This document shows, piece by piece, positions 1-8,288 of a stretch of 43,233 nt of DNA. How positions within the stretch are numbered: the stretch's first letter is position 1; each line of letters opens with the position of its first letter. The notes under the pieces are model-generated. The model was given only the letters and a program-made list of their open reading frames with translations. It did no database searches and had not been told where the DNA came from. The DNA comes from Ruminococcaceae bacterium UBA737 (lineage in GTDB: Bacteria; Bacillota; Clostridia; Oscillospirales; Acutalibacteraceae): the NCBI GenBank assembly GCA_002297415.1, contig DBKZ01000057.1, positions 33,351-76,583 on the forward strand, given 5' to 3'. The position numbers were made by a program, and so were the translations under genes.

Positions 1-946
1 GTATCTGTCCGTATGACATTCTGTCGGGTCCTAAAATTCCTATTTTACCGCAATGCTTATTATCTGTATAATAATCGGCTACGACAAAAGCTTTATTATA
101 GAGAGCCTTAAAAGGCATATCGCTGCCGAAAACAACATTTGATTTGGAATTCACCGCATCTAACGGGTCGGTTGTGGAAAAAAGCTTCTGAATTTCAACC
201 GCTTCGTTTTCCGGAAACAGATTATATAAGCTTTCCGTTCCGAAAATTTCCGTTCCTGCGCAAAATCCCGAAGCTATCATATCGAAAAGCTCGCTTAAAA
301 CAGGTATCAATGAAATTTCATCGGCATTTAAACACGCTATGAAATTCTGAAGTCCCGCTTTTGAAAATTCCGAAAGCCTTTTATTCTTAAGCTTTTCTTC
401 AAAAAGCTTTCTGTATAAAAGCTCCGTATGGCCCTTATTCCCTGCGGTTATTCTTATAACCCTGCTTATAAATCTTCCGTCAGAAGAAACAGCGATTATC
501 GCCGCGGCTTTTTTCGAAAGCATAAACAGTTTTGAGGTTTTAAGATATGCACTCTCATCGGAAATGAAGGAATATACAGCCGGCAGACCGAATATTCTGT
601 TAAGCGCCTTTGAGGCGGCTGACAAAACAGAGCTTGAATCGCATGCCGTGAAGCTCAGGGCATTATCAAGATACAGCTTGGTTCTTTCGTCTATAACCGA
701 AGCTTGCATTATAGAAGAAACATAAACCTTAAAGCCTAAGCTTGTCGGAACTCTTCCTGCCGAAACATGCGGCTGAAACAACAGCCCCAAGGAGCAAAGC
801 TCATTCATTTCATTTCTGATGGTTGCCGATGACGGCGAATTTTCGATAGCGGACGCCAAAGCCTTAGAGCCGACGGGCTCGCCTGTTAAAACATAAGAAT
901 TTACAACCGCTTCTAAAATTGCCTTTTTCCGCGGTGTCAGCTCCAT
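1..946 (-). CDS. hrcA: Heat-inducible transcription repressor HrcA (C-terminus cut by window edge)
   Basis: HrcA binds CIRCE operators and represses the class I chaperone genes (groESL, hrcA-grpE-dnaK-dnaJ). The reading frame is open from the ATG at 946 to the left edge, about 315 codons of a family usually near 340-350, so only the extreme C-terminus is missing. The N-terminus begins MELTPRKKAILEAVV and is followed by a winged-helix region with TGEPVGSKAL and SSATIRNEMNELCSLGL, which are typical of the HrcA DNA-binding domain; the rest is the GAF-like dimerisation and inserted domain. A GGTGGTGAG Shine-Dalgarno lies just upstream of the ATG. A CIRCE element and a sigma-A promoter directly precede it, so autoregulation is expected. 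grpE-dnaK-dnaJ would be expected further left, outside the window. Confidence 0.93.
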   Translation of the reverse strand, partial: MELTPRKKAILEAVVNSYVLTGEPVGSKALASAIENSPSSATIRNEMNELCSLGLLFQPHVSAGRVPTSLGFKVYVSSIMQASVIDERTKLYLDNALSFTACDSSSVLSAASKALNRIFGLPAVYSFISDESAYLKTSKLFMLSKKAAAIIAVSSDGRFISRVIRITAGNKGHTELLYRKLFEEKLKNKRLSEFSKAGLQNFIACLNADEISLIPVLSELFDMIASGFCAGTEIFGTESLYNLFPENEAVEIQKLFSTTDPLDAVNSKSNVVFGSDMPFKALYNKAFVVADYYTDNKHCGKIGILGPDRMSYGQI

Positions 947-967
947 AATCTCACCACCGAAATCTTT

Positions 968-994
968 TTAGCACTCTAAGCTTTCGAGTGCCAA
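968..994. promoter_or_regulatory. CIRCE operator (HrcA-binding inverted repeat)
   Basis: TTAGCACTC, a 9-base spacer, then GAGTGCCAA. This matches the CIRCE consensus TTAGCACTC-N9-GAGTGCTAA at 17 of 18 arm positions; the one difference is C for T in the right arm. It sits between the -10 box and the hrcA start codon, the usual place for HrcA repression. Confidence 0.95.
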
Positions 995-1001
995 CAATTA
1001 T

Positions 1002-1029
1002 ATTATAGCCTTTGTTTTTCATTTGTCAA
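1002..1029 (-). promoter_or_regulatory. Sigma-A promoter of hrcA
   Basis: Read on the minus strand, TTGACA (1029-1024), a 16-bp spacer and TATAAT (1007-1002): perfect -35 and -10 hexamers. The predicted start point falls just before or inside the CIRCE element, so HrcA would block initiation. Confidence 0.88.
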
Positions 1030-1096
1030 CACTTTTTTGAAAAATATTTTTGACTTTCTTTGACTTTTACAATTTGTTAATAATTTCAAAAAAATC

Positions 1097-1134
1097 GCTC
1101 CCCTGTATTCCGAACAAACGGAATACAGGGGAGC
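1097..1134 (-). terminator. Intrinsic terminator of the alaS-HIT-apt operon
   Basis: A perfect 16-bp stem (left arm 1097-1112 starting GCTCCCCTG, loop AACAAA at 1113-1118, right arm 1119-1134). On the minus strand it is followed by a run of seven T; on the plus strand it is followed by an interrupted T-rich stretch. It lies 30 bp past the apt stop codon. Confidence 0.88.
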
Positions 1135-1164
1135 ATAATTTTTATTTCATTTTTTTATTTCATT

Positions 1165-1704
1165 TTACTTAAAGAAAAGCGGGAGCTTTTCAAGGAAAAT
1201 AATATCCTTTCTGTCCGCCGCGTCTCCCTCAGCGAGGAAAGCGCATGCTGCGGCTTCTGTTCCGCCTGCCTCCTTAACAAGCTCTCTTACCGCCGCCAAG
1301 GATTCACCCGTCGAAATAACATCGTCGATTATAAGCACTCTTTTGCCCTTAATAAGCGCGGTTTCAGACTCGCCTAAGAAAAGGTGCTGTTCATGCTGAG
1401 TTGTAATAGAGGTTACATTGACCTCTAACGGATTTCTCATATAAACCTTTAAGCCTTTTCTTGCGATAATATAAGGCTTATTTGTCTGTCTTGCCATTTC
1501 ATAGGCAATAGGAATGCTCTTAGCCTCAGGAGTTAATATAACATCAAACTCAGGCAGTTTTTTTCTTAATTCCTCGCAGCCTTTAACAGTAAGCTCGACA
1601 TCGCCGAAAATTATAAAAGCGGCGATATCCATTTTTTCATTTACAGGAAACTTTTCAAGCTTTCTTTCAAGCCCAGCGATTTTCATAGTATAATACTCTG
1701 ACAT
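1165..1704 (-). CDS. apt: Adenine/purine phosphoribosyltransferase-like protein
   Basis: A type I phosphoribosyltransferase of 179 residues that would salvage a purine base, most likely adenine to AMP, using PRPP. The PRPP-binding loop is clear: VLIIDDVISTGES at about residues 122-134, two acidic residues followed by TG-S. An earlier TPEAKSIPIAYEMA segment resembles the Apt motif EA+G-x-x-x-A, and RKGLKVY follows the flexible-loop region. Length matches Apt (170-185). GGGAGAG lies 8 bases before the chosen ATG. It is the third gene after alaS and the HIT protein (22-bp gap) and ends at a strong terminator, so it is probably cotranscribed with them. Base specificity is not certain from sequence: xanthine or another purine remains possible. 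Confidence 0.75.
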   Translation of the reverse strand: MSEYYTMKIAGLERKLEKFPVNEKMDIAAFIIFGDVELTVKGCEELRKKLPEFDVILTPEAKSIPIAYEMARQTNKPYIIARKGLKVYMRNPLEVNVTSITTQHEQHLFLGESETALIKGKRVLIIDDVISTGESLAAVRELVKEAGGTEAAACAFLAEGDAADRKDIIFLEKLPLFFK

Positions 1705-1726
1705 TTTTATCTCTCCCGATTATATT

Positions 1727-2068
1727 TCAGCCCGGAGGCCAAGCAAGATTTCTGCGCGCAAGCAGGTGAAAATGGATATGGTGAACGGTCTGTCCGCCGT
1801 CCTCGCCGCAGTTATTTACAACGCGGTAGCCCTTTTCGAGATTTTCCTGCTTTGAAATTTTAGCAATAGCCTCAAAAACCCTTGCGACGGCTTCGCTGTT
1901 TGATGAATTTATCTCATCAGCCGAGCCGATATGCTTTTTGGGAATTACTATCGCATGAAAGGGCGCCTTAGGGTCGATATCCTTAAAGGCATAGACAAAT
2001 TCGTCCTCATAAATCTTCGTGCTTGGAATTTCGCCTTTTACTATTTTACAAAATAAACAGTCTTCCAT
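1727..2068 (-). CDS. HIT family nucleotide hydrolase (Hint type)
   Basis: Histidine-triad protein of 113 residues, the usual size for bacterial Hint homologues, which hydrolyse adenosine phosphoramidates and acyl-AMP. Visible motifs are the N-terminal CLFCKIVKGEIPS with two cysteines, FHAIVIPKKHI in the middle, and the catalytic triad VHHIHFHLLA near residues 94-103, followed by the usual WPPG C-terminus. Its start codon overlaps the alaS stop codon by one base (TAATG), which implies translational coupling to alanyl-tRNA synthetase. Hint proteins are known to hydrolyse aminoacyl-adenylates formed by tRNA synthetases, so the pairing makes functional sense, although the link here is inference. 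Confidence 0.92.
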   Translation of the reverse strand: MEDCLFCKIVKGEIPSTKIYEDEFVYAFKDIDPKAPFHAIVIPKKHIGSADEINSSNSEAVARVFEAIAKISKQENLEKGYRVVNNCGEDGGQTVHHIHFHLLARRNLAWPPG

Positions 2069-4698
2069 TAACGGTTCACCTCTGTCTGAGCGGCTATTAT
2101 TCCGACCGCTTTTTCCATTGCCTCGTCAAGCTTTGTAACATCTTTTCCGCCTGCCATTGCAAGATCGGGCTTTCCGCCGCCGTTACCGCCTGCAATTTTT
2201 GCGATTTCACGAACCGCATTTCCTGCATGCGCTCCCTGCTTTACAGCCGCTTTGCCGCAGCCTACGCAGAATGTAATCTTATCTCCGCTTACGCTTGCGA
2301 ATACCGCTACTGTATCTTCATTATCGGCCTTAACCGTATCCGCCATTTTCTTAAGCTCATCGGCATTTGCGTTAAGCACTGCCGTTGCAACCTTTAAATT
2401 ATTAACCGCAACCGTATTTTTAAGAATATCGTTAAGCTTACCCGACGCTATTTTGGCCTCAAGGCTTTCAACCTTCTTCTCGGTCTCTTTAAGTGCGGCT
2501 GTCAGCTGAGCCGCCTTCTGAGGAACATCAGCGGTATTATTGCACTTTAAGACTTCGGCGGTTTTTAAAAGCGAATTTTTATATCCCTCAATAAGCTTTA
2601 AAACCTCAAAACCGGTTACTGCCTCAATTCGTCTTACTCCTGCGGCAACGCTTGCCTCGGAAACAATTTTGAAAAGTCCGAGCTTAGCCGTATTCGCGGC
2701 ATGAGTTCCTCCGCAAAGCTCTACAGAGCGTCCGGGGATATTTACTACTCTTACGATATTTCCGTATTTCTCGCCGAAGAGCGCCATAGCGCCTAATTTC
2801 TTAGCCTCTTCTATAGGCATTTCGGTGTTTTCAATATCTATTCCGTCAAGAATTGCTTTGTTTACAAACTCCTCGACCTGCGCCGTTTCTTCTGCGGAAA
2901 GCGCCGAGAAATGTGTGAAATCGAAACGGACCGCAAATTCGTTTACAAGCTGACCCGCCTGCTCGACATGAGTGCCTAAAACCTTTCTTAAAGCCGCCTG
3001 CAAAAGATGCGCCGCAGTATGATTGCGCCTTATTGCCTCGCGCCTTGCGGTGTTAATCTCCGCAATAACAGTATCGCCAACACTGAGAGTTCCGTTATCT
3101 AAAGCTCCGAAGTGTGTAAACACTCCGCCTGCGGTCTTTTTGGTATCGCTTACGGTAAACATTTTATCCTTGCCGACAAGCGCGCCGTTATCGCCGACCT
3201 GACCGCCCGACTCGCCGTAGAAAACAGTTCTGTCAAGCACGACTATCGCCTTTTGTCCCGCCGTTATGCTCTCGGTATGCTCGCCGTCGCAAACAATATC
3301 CAAAACCTTTGCGGAGCAGTTATTTTCGGTATATCCCAAAAAGTCGGTTTTTGAGACATCGTCAAAGGTAATGCCGTCGCTCTTCCAGCTTTCGGCGTCT
3401 GCCGCTTTTCTCGATGTTCTCGCAAGCTCGCGCTGTTTTTCCATAAGCTCGGTAAACCTTTTCTCGTCCACCGTCATATTCTTTTCCGAAAGAATATCCT
3501 TAGTAAGGTCAAGCGGGAAACCGAAGGTGTCATAAAGCCTGAATGCGTCATCACCCGAAAGCACTCCGCCCTCTTTTATAAGAGAATTAAGCAGGTTAAG
3601 ACCCTGATCAATCGTTTTATTGAAATTCGACTCCTCGTTTGAAATAACCTTTTTTATAAGCTGTTCCTTTTCGACAAGCTCGGGATAGCCTGCCTTGTTT
3701 TCGGCGATTACCGCGTCGCAAAGTCCGCAAAGGAAGGGCTTATCAATTCCAATAAGCTTTCCGTGACGGGCGGCTCTTCTTATGAGCCTTCTAAGAACAT
3801 ATCCTCTTCCCTCGTTTGAAGGAATTATTCCGTCGCTTATCATAAATACGGATGCTCTTATATGGTCTGTTATAGCCCTTATTGAAATATCGGCCTTTTC
3901 GTCCTCACCGTAGACCTTGCCTGACAGCTTGCAGACCTCATTTAAAATATTTCTTATTGTATCGACCTCGAACATATTGTCGACGCCCTGCATAACGCAC
4001 GCAAGTCTTTCAAGACCCATACCTGTATCAATATTCTTATGCTCAAGCTCGGTATAAGTGCCGTCTCCCATATTATTGAACTGAGAGAAAACATTGTTCC
4101 ATATTTCCATATAACGGTCGCAGTCGCACCCGGGTTTACAATCGGGGCTTGTGCAGCCGTATTTCTCGCCGCGGTCAAAATATATTTCACTGCACGGACC
4201 GCACGGACCTGTTCCGTGCTCCCAGAAGTTGTCCTCTTTTCCGAGTCTTACGATATGGCTTTCATCAACGCCTATCTTATCTCTCCAGATAGCATAAGCC
4301 TCATCGTCCTCCTCATAAACAGAGGGCCATAAAAGCTCTTTGGGTATTTCAAGAGTTTCGGTTAAAAACTCCCATGCCCATTCTATTGCCTGCTCCTTAA
4401 AATAATCTCCGAAAGAGAAATTTCCGAGCATTTCAAAATATGTACCGTGGCGCGCGGTATGACCGACGCGCTCAAGGTCGGGCGTTCTGATACATTTCTG
4501 ACAGGTGGTTACCCTCTTTGACGGGGGAACAACCTCTCCTGTAAAATACTTTTTCATCGGTGCCATACCCGAATTGATAAGAAGAAGAGACTTATCATTA
4601 TTCGGCACCAAAGAAAAGCTTCCGAGCCTTAAATGTCCCTTTGACTCAAAAAAGGACAGATATTTTTCTCTTAAATCGTTAAGCGAAGTCCATTTCAT
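2068..4698 (-). CDS. alaS: Alanyl-tRNA synthetase
   Basis: Cytoplasmic class II enzyme that charges tRNA-Ala with alanine. At 876 residues it is the full family length. The start MKWTSLNDLREKYLSFF and the class II core (RTPDLERVGHTARH, EMLGNFSFGDYFK) are followed by the tRNA-recognition region, the editing domain with the zinc-binding HTAAHLLQAAL and CGGTHAANT motifs, and a C-terminal glycine-rich domain with GGNGGGKPDLAMAGG. The ATG starting MKW was chosen because it matches the family N-terminus; AAAGGA lies about 12 bases upstream. It has its own sigma-A promoter and leads the alaS-HIT-apt operon. The gap to the gene upstream is only about 110 bp, too short for a T-box leader. Confidence 0.97.
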   Translation of the reverse strand: MKWTSLNDLREKYLSFFESKGHLRLGSFSLVPNNDKSLLLINSGMAPMKKYFTGEVVPPSKRVTTCQKCIRTPDLERVGHTARHGTYFEMLGNFSFGDYFKEQAIEWAWEFLTETLEIPKELLWPSVYEEDDEAYAIWRDKIGVDESHIVRLGKEDNFWEHGTGPCGPCSEIYFDRGEKYGCTSPDCKPGCDCDRYMEIWNNVFSQFNNMGDGTYTELEHKNIDTGMGLERLACVMQGVDNMFEVDTIRNILNEVCKLSGKVYGEDEKADISIRAITDHIRASVFMISDGIIPSNEGRGYVLRRLIRRAARHGKLIGIDKPFLCGLCDAVIAENKAGYPELVEKEQLIKKVISNEESNFNKTIDQGLNLLNSLIKEGGVLSGDDAFRLYDTFGFPLDLTKDILSEKNMTVDEKRFTELMEKQRELARTSRKAADAESWKSDGITFDDVSKTDFLGYTENNCSAKVLDIVCDGEHTESITAGQKAIVVLDRTVFYGESGGQVGDNGALVGKDKMFTVSDTKKTAGGVFTHFGALDNGTLSVGDTVIAEINTARREAIRRNHTAAHLLQAALRKVLGTHVEQAGQLVNEFAVRFDFTHFSALSAEETAQVEEFVNKAILDGIDIENTEMPIEEAKKLGAMALFGEKYGNIVRVVNIPGRSVELCGGTHAANTAKLGLFKIVSEASVAAGVRRIEAVTGFEVLKLIEGYKNSLLKTAEVLKCNNTADVPQKAAQLTAALKETEKKVESLEAKIASGKLNDILKNTVAVNNLKVATAVLNANADELKKMADTVKADNEDTVAVFASVSGDKITFCVGCGKAAVKQGAHAGNAVREIAKIAGGNGGGKPDLAMAGGKDVTKLDEAMEKAVGIIAAQTEVNR

Positions 4699-4767
4699 TT
4701 TTTATGACCGTTCCTTTCCGCTTCGGTTGCCGCAAAATCGGCAGATAAACCTTTAAAACACCTACTA

Positions 4768-4796
4768 ATTATATACATTCTTATTGCTTTTGTCAA
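4768..4796 (-). promoter_or_regulatory. Sigma-A promoter of alaS operon
   Basis: On the minus strand, TTGACA (4796-4791), a 17-bp spacer and TATAAT (4773-4768): a consensus promoter about 70 bp upstream of alaS. No clear terminator separates it from the ABC exporter genes upstream. Confidence 0.85.
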
Positions 4797-4812
4797 TGCC
4801 GCGGACAATAAT

Positions 4813-6555
4813 TCAGCTTTCGAACTGACTGTTATAAAGATTATAGTAAAACCCTTTCTTTTTAAGCAGCTGTTCGTGATTTCCGGTTTCGATAATATTT
4901 CCGTCCTTCATAACTAAAATTATATCGGCTTCTCTTATTGTCGAAAGCCTGTGAGCGACAATAAAGCTTGTTCTTCCCTGCATCATTTTATTAAACGCGC
5001 TCTGAATTCTAAGCTCGGTACGGGTATCTATTGACGAGGTCGCCTCGTCTAAAATCAGCATGGGCGGAATGCAGAGCATAACCCTTGCAATGCTTATCAG
5101 CTGCCTTTGCCCCAACGACAGCGAGCCCTCGTCCGAAATCACGGTGTCATATCCGTTTTTAAGCCTTGTTATAAACCCGTGGGCATGGGCGGCTTTGGCG
5201 GCGGCAATTATTTCTTCCTTTGAAGCTTCCGTGTTTCCTACCGAAATATTTTCATAAACCGTGCCGTTTTTAATAAATGTATCCTGCAAAACAAGACCGA
5301 AGTTTTTTCTTAATGATTTTCTTGTAACATCTTTTGTGTTAACACCGTCAACATAAATTGCGCCGCTGTCAACATCATAAAACCGCATAAGAAGGTTTAT
5401 AACGGTTGTTTTTCCGCAGCCCGTGGGACCGACAATCGCTACCCTGCTTCCCTTTTTCACGCTTAAATTGAAATCCTTTATAAGCGGCTTTTCAGGGCTG
5501 TAAGAAAAGCTGACATCTTTAATTTCGACATCGCCCCTGACCTCGCCGAGCTCAAGGCTTTTGCTATCATCGGGAATACTTTCGGCATCAAGAAAATCAA
5601 AAACTCTGTTTGCGCAGGCAATGGCGTTTTGCAACTCGGTTATAACTCCCGAAATTTCATTAAAGGGCTTTGTATACTGATTTGCATAGTTTAAAAAGCT
5701 TGAGAGAATTCCGACTGTTATACTGCTTCCGCCAAGAACCCCTATTACCGACAGCGCACCGAAAGCGCCTACGGCGGCATAGACAAAGTTATTTATAAGT
5801 CTTGTCGAGGGGTTTACAAGCGAGGAAAAGAATATCGCTTTAACCGAGGCTTTTTTAAGATCGTCGCTTACGGCATTATACCTTTCAAGCATTTTATCCT
5901 CATATCCGAAAGCCTTTAAAACCTTTGCTCCGGTTACGGTTTCTTCAATAACCGTCGTCTGCTTTCCCCTTAAAATCGACTGATTGTTAAACATCGAATA
6001 GGTCTTGCCCGAAATAAATTTTGCGACAAAAAGCGAAACGGGGGTTATCACAACAACCGCAAGCGCAATATAAAAATTCAGTGCAAACATAAATATCAGC
6101 GTGCCGAGTATCGTCATGACGCCTGTAAAGAACTGTGTAAAGCCCATTAAAAGACCGTCGGCAAAGGTGTCAATATCAGAAATCATTCTGTTTACGATAT
6201 CGCCGTGAGGATGAGAGTCTATATAAGAAACGGGAAGCTTCTGAAGCTTACCAAACACCGTTTCCCTCATTCTTTTAACTGTTTTAAAGGTTATCTTATT
6301 ATTGAAGGTTGACATAAGCCACTGGAACGCGGCATTTAAAACAACACAAAGGCAAGCCTTTAAAAGATATCCTTTAAGGCTTATAAAATCGACCTCGCCT
6401 TTTTTTACAATGCAGTCTATCGCCCTGCCGATAAGGATAGGAAAATAAAGCGTAAGCCCTACCGTAACAAGAGACAGCACCGCCGAAAAGACAATATATT
6501 TAATATCCGGCTTAATAAATACGGCAATTCTCTTTAAAGAAGAAGGCTTTTTCAT
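4813..6555 (-). CDS. ABC exporter subunit B (permease-ATPase), catalytic half
   Basis: Half-transporter of 580 residues with an N-terminal six-helix membrane domain (about 15-320) fused to an ATPase domain. Walker A is GPTGCGKT (376-383), the Q-loop LVLQD is near 422, Walker B ends LILDEATSS with the catalytic glutamate, and the H-loop is IVAHRLS (His535). The signature is LSLGQ (479-483), where LSGGQ is usual. The ATG overlaps the stop of the partner gene by four bases (ATGA), and AAGGAGG is correctly spaced. With its partner it forms a heterodimeric exporter of the LmrCD or TM287/288 type. Its intact Walker B and switch histidine supply the working ATP site, while its altered signature faces the partner's degenerate site. 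The substrate is unknown: drug, lipid or peptide. Confidence 0.93.
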   Translation of the reverse strand: MKKPSSLKRIAVFIKPDIKYIVFSAVLSLVTVGLTLYFPILIGRAIDCIVKKGEVDFISLKGYLLKACLCVVLNAAFQWLMSTFNNKITFKTVKRMRETVFGKLQKLPVSYIDSHPHGDIVNRMISDIDTFADGLLMGFTQFFTGVMTILGTLIFMFALNFYIALAVVVITPVSLFVAKFISGKTYSMFNNQSILRGKQTTVIEETVTGAKVLKAFGYEDKMLERYNAVSDDLKKASVKAIFFSSLVNPSTRLINNFVYAAVGAFGALSVIGVLGGSSITVGILSSFLNYANQYTKPFNEISGVITELQNAIACANRVFDFLDAESIPDDSKSLELGEVRGDVEIKDVSFSYSPEKPLIKDFNLSVKKGSRVAIVGPTGCGKTTVINLLMRFYDVDSGAIYVDGVNTKDVTRKSLRKNFGLVLQDTFIKNGTVYENISVGNTEASKEEIIAAAKAAHAHGFITRLKNGYDTVISDEGSLSLGQRQLISIARVMLCIPPMLILDEATSSIDTRTELRIQSAFNKMMQGRTSFIVAHRLSTIREADIILVMKDGNIIETGNHEQLLKKKGFYYNLYNSQFES

Positions 6556-8273
6556 TTTTCGTCCTCCTTTTTAAACTGTGAATCGTAAATTTCTTTGTAT
6601 TCGCCGCAATTTTCAAGCAGATAATCATGACTGCCCATTCCTACGCACTTTCCGTCGTCAAGCACGATTATTTTATCGCAGTCCTTTATACTTGATGTAC
6701 GCTGGGAAACAATAAAAACAGTAGTTTTGAAATCAAGTGCGGAAATTGCCTTACGGAGCTTTAAATCCGTCGCAAAATCAAGAGCGCTCGCGGAATCGTC
6801 AAGGATTAAAACCTCGGGCTTTTTAACCAAGGCTCTTGCAATCGTAAGCCTTTGGCGCTGTCCGCCCGAAAAGTTTTTTCCGCCCTGCTCGACCTTAAAA
6901 TCAAGTCCCTTTTCATTCACAAAATCTATTGCCTGAGCGGCTGTAAGAGCGTATTTGATATCCTCATCGCTTGCATATCGGTTACCGATAAGCATATTAT
7001 CTCTTATAGTGCCTGCAAAGAGCATTGCTTTTTGCGGAACCGTTCCGATTTTCCTGCAAAGCTCGTCCTTAGGATAAGAATTTACATTCTCGCCGTTTAA
7101 CAAAACCTCGCCCGAGGTTGCGTCATAAAATCTCGGAATTAAGCTTACAAGGCTTGACTTTCCGCTGCCCGTAGCCCCGATAATTCCTATCTTTTCTCCC
7201 CTTTTCGCACAAAAGCTTATTCCGCTTAGGCTGTTTGCGGAATCGGGCGAATATTTAAGGCTGACATTTTTGAATTCAACGGCATTTTCGCTTATTTTAT
7301 CGCCTACAGGTTCTTTTTCAAAGCTCTGAGAAACAGGCATATTTATTATACTTTCAATTCTGTTTTCGCATGCCGCGGACTTTGTCATAGTTATAATTAG
7401 GTTAGCAAGCTTTATAAGCTCAACCAAAATTAAAAGCATATAATTATAAAGAGATACTACCTGACCCTGAGTGAGCGCTCCGCTGTTTACCCTGAAAGCG
7501 CCTATATAAATCAGCGCCGCAACGGCAAAATTTATCAGCACATAGGTAAGCGGATTCATAAGCGCGGAAATTTTTCCGACAAGGGTCTGTCTGTTAAAAA
7601 GCAGCTCGGTTTTATCCCTGAATTCTTCCGCTTCCCTATCCTGATTATTAAAAGCTCTTATTACTCTTACACCCTTAAGATTTTCAAGCGAAGAAGAGGT
7701 AAGCCCGTCGAGAGCGGATTGCACCTTTTTATAAAGAGGAATGCAGATAAGCATTATTCCGAATACAACTATACTTAAAAGCGGAATAACCACCGCAAAG
7801 GTAACCGCGGCTTTAGCGTCGACAGTGAAAGCCATTATCATTGCCCCGAAAACGATAAACGGGGAACGGATAAAAAGCCTTAAGGTAAGGTTAATTCCCG
7901 TAAGCACCTGATTTGCGTCGCTTGTAAGTCGGGTGATAAGCGAGGAAGTACCGATATTATCAATATCGGAATAGGAAAAGGACTGAATTTTTTCGAACAT
8001 ATCCCTCTTTATTCCGTCTACAATTCTGACGCTCGCCGCCGCCGAAAAATACTGCGCGCATACAGTTGCGGCAAAGCCTAAAATTCCTAAGATTATAAGA
8101 ATTCCCGCCATTTTAAGAATATATCCCGTGTTATTCTGCTTAATACCGACATCAATAATTTTACTCATAACAAGCGGAACGCAAAGCTCAAAGGTTGCTT
8201 CAAGTGCCTTAAAGGCAGGTCCGCAGATACAGTAAGCCTTATTCTCGGCTGCATGTTTAAATAATACTTTCAT
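6552..8273 (-). CDS. ABC exporter subunit A (permease-ATPase), degenerate-site half
   Basis: Half-transporter of 573 residues with six predicted membrane helices in the first 300 residues and a C-terminal ATPase domain. Walker A is GATGSGKSS (366-374) and the signature FSGGQ (468-472) is intact. Walker B reads LILDDSAS, with Asp493 in place of the catalytic glutamate, and the H-loop reads IVSQRTSS, with Gln524 in place of histidine. Asp and Gln at these two places are the known mark of the degenerate-site subunit of heterodimeric exporters such as TM287/288. The gene lies 15 bp after the M24 peptidase gene and overlaps subunit B by four bases, so all three are probably one transcript. Transport direction (export) is inferred from the domain order. 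Confidence 0.93.
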   Translation of the reverse strand: MKVLFKHAAENKAYCICGPAFKALEATFELCVPLVMSKIIDVGIKQNNTGYILKMAGILIILGILGFAATVCAQYFSAAASVRIVDGIKRDMFEKIQSFSYSDIDNIGTSSLITRLTSDANQVLTGINLTLRLFIRSPFIVFGAMIMAFTVDAKAAVTFAVVIPLLSIVVFGIMLICIPLYKKVQSALDGLTSSSLENLKGVRVIRAFNNQDREAEEFRDKTELLFNRQTLVGKISALMNPLTYVLINFAVAALIYIGAFRVNSGALTQGQVVSLYNYMLLILVELIKLANLIITMTKSAACENRIESIINMPVSQSFEKEPVGDKISENAVEFKNVSLKYSPDSANSLSGISFCAKRGEKIGIIGATGSGKSSLVSLIPRFYDATSGEVLLNGENVNSYPKDELCRKIGTVPQKAMLFAGTIRDNMLIGNRYASDEDIKYALTAAQAIDFVNEKGLDFKVEQGGKNFSGGQRQRLTIARALVKKPEVLILDDSASALDFATDLKLRKAISALDFKTTVFIVSQRTSSIKDCDKIIVLDDGKCVGMGSHDYLLENCGEYKEIYDSQFKKEDEK

Positions 8274-8288
8274 AAATTACCCCGAAAA

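Noticed and set aside
139..342. Plus-strand open frame inside hrcA
   Set aside because: It is antisense to a well-supported hrcA frame and has no ribosome site or family resemblance.
4699..4812. Possible T-box leader before alaS
   Set aside because: The gap is about 110 bp and the promoter lies 70 bp from the ATG; there is no room for a specifier stem and antiterminator, and no T-box core sequence is visible.
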